Assembly (NCBI RefSeq): GCF_004210375.1 | Contig: NW_027467782.1 | Coordinates: 38,615,771-38,679,770, forward strand | DNA from: Tachypleus tridentatus | Lineage: Eukaryota; Arthropoda; Merostomata; Xiphosura; Limulidae | Direction: 5' to 3' | DNA length: 64,000 nucleotides | Shown here: positions 61,438 through 64,000 of the stretch, piece by piece | How positions within the stretch are numbered: position 1 is the stretch's first letter | Layout of the letters: each line of letters opens with the position of its first letter | Program-made: the position numbers and the translations under genes | The notes under the pieces: generated by a model | The model's database searches: none | What the model was told of the DNA's origin: nothing | Seen by the model: the letters and a program-made list of their open reading frames with translations, nothing else

Positions 61438-61640
61438 ATCCAGTGTAAAGATGTCGTTTAAATTGATATATTTACATTTTTTACTCTTCATTTTTAAACT
61501 AGAATATGTAAATATAACAATATGAACCAGTATTGGGCAAGAATGCCCTATGAAACAGGTATTCATTTTTTTCTGGGCTGCCATAACAAGTAGAGACGTG
61601 CATGTCATTTGTAAAATTTTTATGCTTTACTAAAATAAAT
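61438..61640. other. Spacer, no feature seen
   Basis: AT-rich DNA between the ORF1 and piggyBac remnants. Confidence 0.5.
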
Positions 61641-62760
61641 GATGTCAAAAAATGTAACTTATACAAGCTTGGATGCTATTGGTGAGCTTTTCAGAAAATT
61701 TTGATGAAAAATGTGGATGTAGGAGAACATATTTTAATTGATGAAGCATTAGTTCTATGGAAAGGATGACTAGGCTTTTGCCAATTCATAAAAACTAAAT
61801 GTACAAGGCATCAAATTATTTGTCATGTGCAACAGTGAAAACAATTGGTGTGAATACAGCTTAAGGGCGTACTACAGAGAATACCCAACAATCAATATTC
61901 TTTACTTGATGTTGAAGGAGTAAATAAGCTTACATCTAGTGAAAAATAAATAACTGTCCATTTATTAGAATCTGTTCTTGAACAAGGGTGTCATGTAACT
62001 GTAGTCAACTGGTATACAAGTACTTGATTGGCACATTTTTGAAAACTCAAAATATAATGAGGATGACTACTATTTACACTAATAGAGAAATCCCAAAAGA
62101 GCTCGCTAATGAGCATCTGGAGAGTCATGACACAGCTTTTGTTCGTAATGACAACGCTCTGATAGTAAAATGGGAAGACAGAAGAGCAGTATATGTGATA
62201 ACCACAAAATATTCAGCTAATTTTGTTGAAAAGGATAAAACTTACTTTGGGGAACCAGACAATTTTACAAAAAAACTATGCTATATAGAAAAGTTTAATG
62301 AAAACATGGGAGCAGTTGATAAAGCAGAACAGTTGCTGAAGCTTTATGAGCCAAGTCATAAACCCCACGCATGGTTTAAGAAGCTAGACCTACACTTGCT
62401 GACATGTATGCTGCTAAATAGTTTTCATGTTTACAAAAATACTGCAAAAAAATATTTACTTTCAAGAGGTATGTCGTAATGGTCACACAGCAACTGGTGG
62501 AAATGCATAATTCAGATGGAATTGCCACTAAAAAGAAATTTGTTGCTAGCAATCCTCATGCAGGTTGCAAGCAATAGCCTGGAAAAAAACTGTCCATGCT
62601 TTAGTTTCTATTCCACCCTTGCCTGGTGGTTGAAATATGCATCCAAAAAAGTGATGCAGAGTGTGATATCCAAAATGGAAGGAAACAAGAAAGTGTTGTA
62701 ATGAATGCTCTGAAAAACCAGGTCAATGCAGTACAGACACTTTGAAATATGGCATAATAA
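61641..62760 (+). pseudogene. piggyBac-type transposase remnant (C-terminal part)
   Basis: Pieces in order: GEHILIDEALVLWKG (first catalytic Asp, IDE), LLESVLEQGCHVTVVNWYTS (family T-D-N-W-Y-T-S; the Asp reads V), IPKELANEHLESHDTAF, VKWEDRRAVYVITTK, and FNENMGAVDKAEQLLK, which carries the MGxVDxxDQ-type motif with D-to-E in the last position. HAWFKKLDLHLLTCMLLNSF follows, then after a frameshift a cysteine-bearing tail (CCNECSEKPGQCS near 62695-62740). The longest open piece is 61988-62479. The N-terminal half is missing. Terminal repeats and TTAA duplications were not located. Confidence 0.9.
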
Positions 62761-63113
62761 ATAGGATTCTTCCATTTACGTAAGTATTACAATTCAATAA
62801 AGTTATATACTAATATACTCGCATATTTTTCAAGAACATATTATATAAGTAATACACTCATAAAAACAAAGTGTATAAAATTAATTATTTTATTGGTAGG
62901 TGGGTAAAAATCATTTTACGCTACATGTGGCAATTTTCACAATTTGTACAGAAAGGGTTATTAACAAATTGTTAGAGTACAACAAGGACCCAAATTATGA
63001 ATATATTTTCTATAGCATATTCAATAAATGCAAAGAGTTAGATTGCAATATGAATTTCAAATTTAATTTCTTGTATCTCATGTCCATTTCACTGCTGGCA
63101 CAAAGATTTAAGG
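62761..63113. other. Non-coding stretch, no feature seen
   Basis: AT-rich. Its right end (63103-63113) is the target-site duplication of the next SINE. Confidence 0.5.
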
Positions 63114-63237
63114 TTGTTGTTTTGAATTAAGCACAAAGCTACTCAATGAGCTATCTGTGCTCTGCCCACCACGGGTATCGAAACATGGTTTTTTAGCGTT
63201 GTAAGTCCACAGACATACCGCTGAGCCACTGGGGGGC
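63114..63237 (+). repeat. tRNA-derived SINE, type 2
   Basis: Reads TTAAGCACAAAGCTACTCAA, CTGTGCTCTGCCCACCACGG and CATACCGCTGAGCCACTGGG, then GGGC. On the minus strand this is a tRNA-like head followed by its tail. The target-site duplication AAGATTTAAGG is at 63103-63113 and 63238-63248. It is the best-preserved type 2 copy in the window. Confidence 0.88.
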
Positions 63238-63248
63238 AAGATTTAAGG

Positions 63249-64000
63249 GAAGGTGGAACATCAGCATGATGGCTGATTATTGCTGAAAATTGAAATAAAA
63301 TAGCCAGAAGCAACATATAAAAGACCACATCCCATAGTTTTGAGACTAAAAGATGTACACTTCACTAAAAAAATCAGGAAGAATGAGAATGCATATTCAT
63401 TGTAAATAATATTCATTTTTTTCTGTCAAATAAGTTTTACAAATCAGGAAGAAGAAAAAACCCTTACTTAGATCAAATTATTATTTTGTTTATGATAATG
63501 GATAAAAATACAAACAAACTAAAAAAATAATATTATTTTTAAAACCAGTGGAGCTGAATTATGGGAAATTGAATATTAAATCCAAAACAACTTTAATTAT
63601 TACCATTTTTTTATAATATCAAACATCCAACTGAGAAAACTAATGTTATATTTGTTTGTTTACTGCTAAGTACAAATCTGCAGGACAAACTATTTGTAAT
63701 ATGGGTAGTTACTGCTTCATAAGTTGTTGTCTTTTTTATTTTACTTCAAGCTTGTTCAGTTTTCACATTTCAAACATCTGGAGTTTGATTCATACTTCCA
63801 CCAAACTTGTTGGCCCTGTCTCTGTTATGGCAATTTCTCAGTGCTACTGTTTTTGAACTGCTGATCAGAGAGAAGGCAACTGTTTGTTAGCACCCACCAC
63901 CATTTGATTTTATTTCTAGAACAACGTACTAATTAATTAATTGATTAAAATACCACTAACTGCTCAGCTATAGTGGTCAGTTTGAATATATTAGTTTACT
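63249..64000. other. Non-coding stretch, no gene seen
   Basis: AT-rich with short chance frames. A (TTTG)n start at 63650 followed by CTAAGTACAAATCTGC may be a very degraded type 2 SINE, too weak to call. Confidence 0.5.

Noticed and set aside
63650-63700. A further type 2 SINE
   Set aside because: Only the (TTTG)n start and about 20 loosely similar bases match; no head and no target-site duplication.
1-64000. CRISPR arrays, operons, prophage or other prokaryotic systems
   Set aside because: Composition, introns, SINEs and transposon types are those of an animal genome. No regularly spaced short repeats or bacterial gene clusters were seen.

Overview
The window is AT-rich metazoan DNA. It shows GT-AG intron/exon structure, tRNA-derived SINEs with target-site duplications, and decayed Tc1, mariner, Tigger, piggyBac, Ty3/gypsy and non-LTR elements. 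There are no operons and no intact host protein-coding gene. Three tRNA-derived SINE types recur, and I associate these heads and tails with chelicerates, horseshoe crabs in particular. That assignment comes from memory and was not checked.

Layout, left contig (1-39010): unit A (1-15243, + orientation); a segment found only once (15244-20818); block D (20819-23121), which holds a gypsy RT fragment with a pogo-like MITE inside it; unit B (23122 to about 38062), which is unit A in reverse complement; then about 0.7 kb of unique flank and a SINE cut by the assembly gap. The gap is exactly 500 N (39011-39510). Layout, right contig (39511-64000): block D' (39511-41650), the reverse complement of D; unit C (41651 to about 57170), the reverse complement of A; and a transposon graveyard (57500-62770) of Tigger, mariner, non-LTR ORF1 and piggyBac remnants, followed by a SINE.

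The one recognisable host gene is a decayed, intron-containing relative of ZC3H15/DFRP1, the CCCH zinc-finger partner of the DRG GTPases. Its 5' exons occur three times (+ in A, - in B, - in C). Exons resembling its 3' end occur once, on the minus strand at 16827-19193, downstream of the B copy. All three copies share a stop just before the first CCCH finger, so these are unprocessed pseudogenes.

The main result is structural. A and B are a real, diverged inverted duplication on one contig. C-D' in reverse complement has the same order as A-D, is nearly identical to it, and lacks the 5.6 kb between A and D. It is therefore best read as the second haplotype, placed as an inverted neighbour by scaffolding, although a true palindrome is not excluded. 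A patch near 12.3-13.3 kb is mosaic among the copies and suggests gene conversion. The pogo-like MITE differs far more between D and D' than its flanks do.
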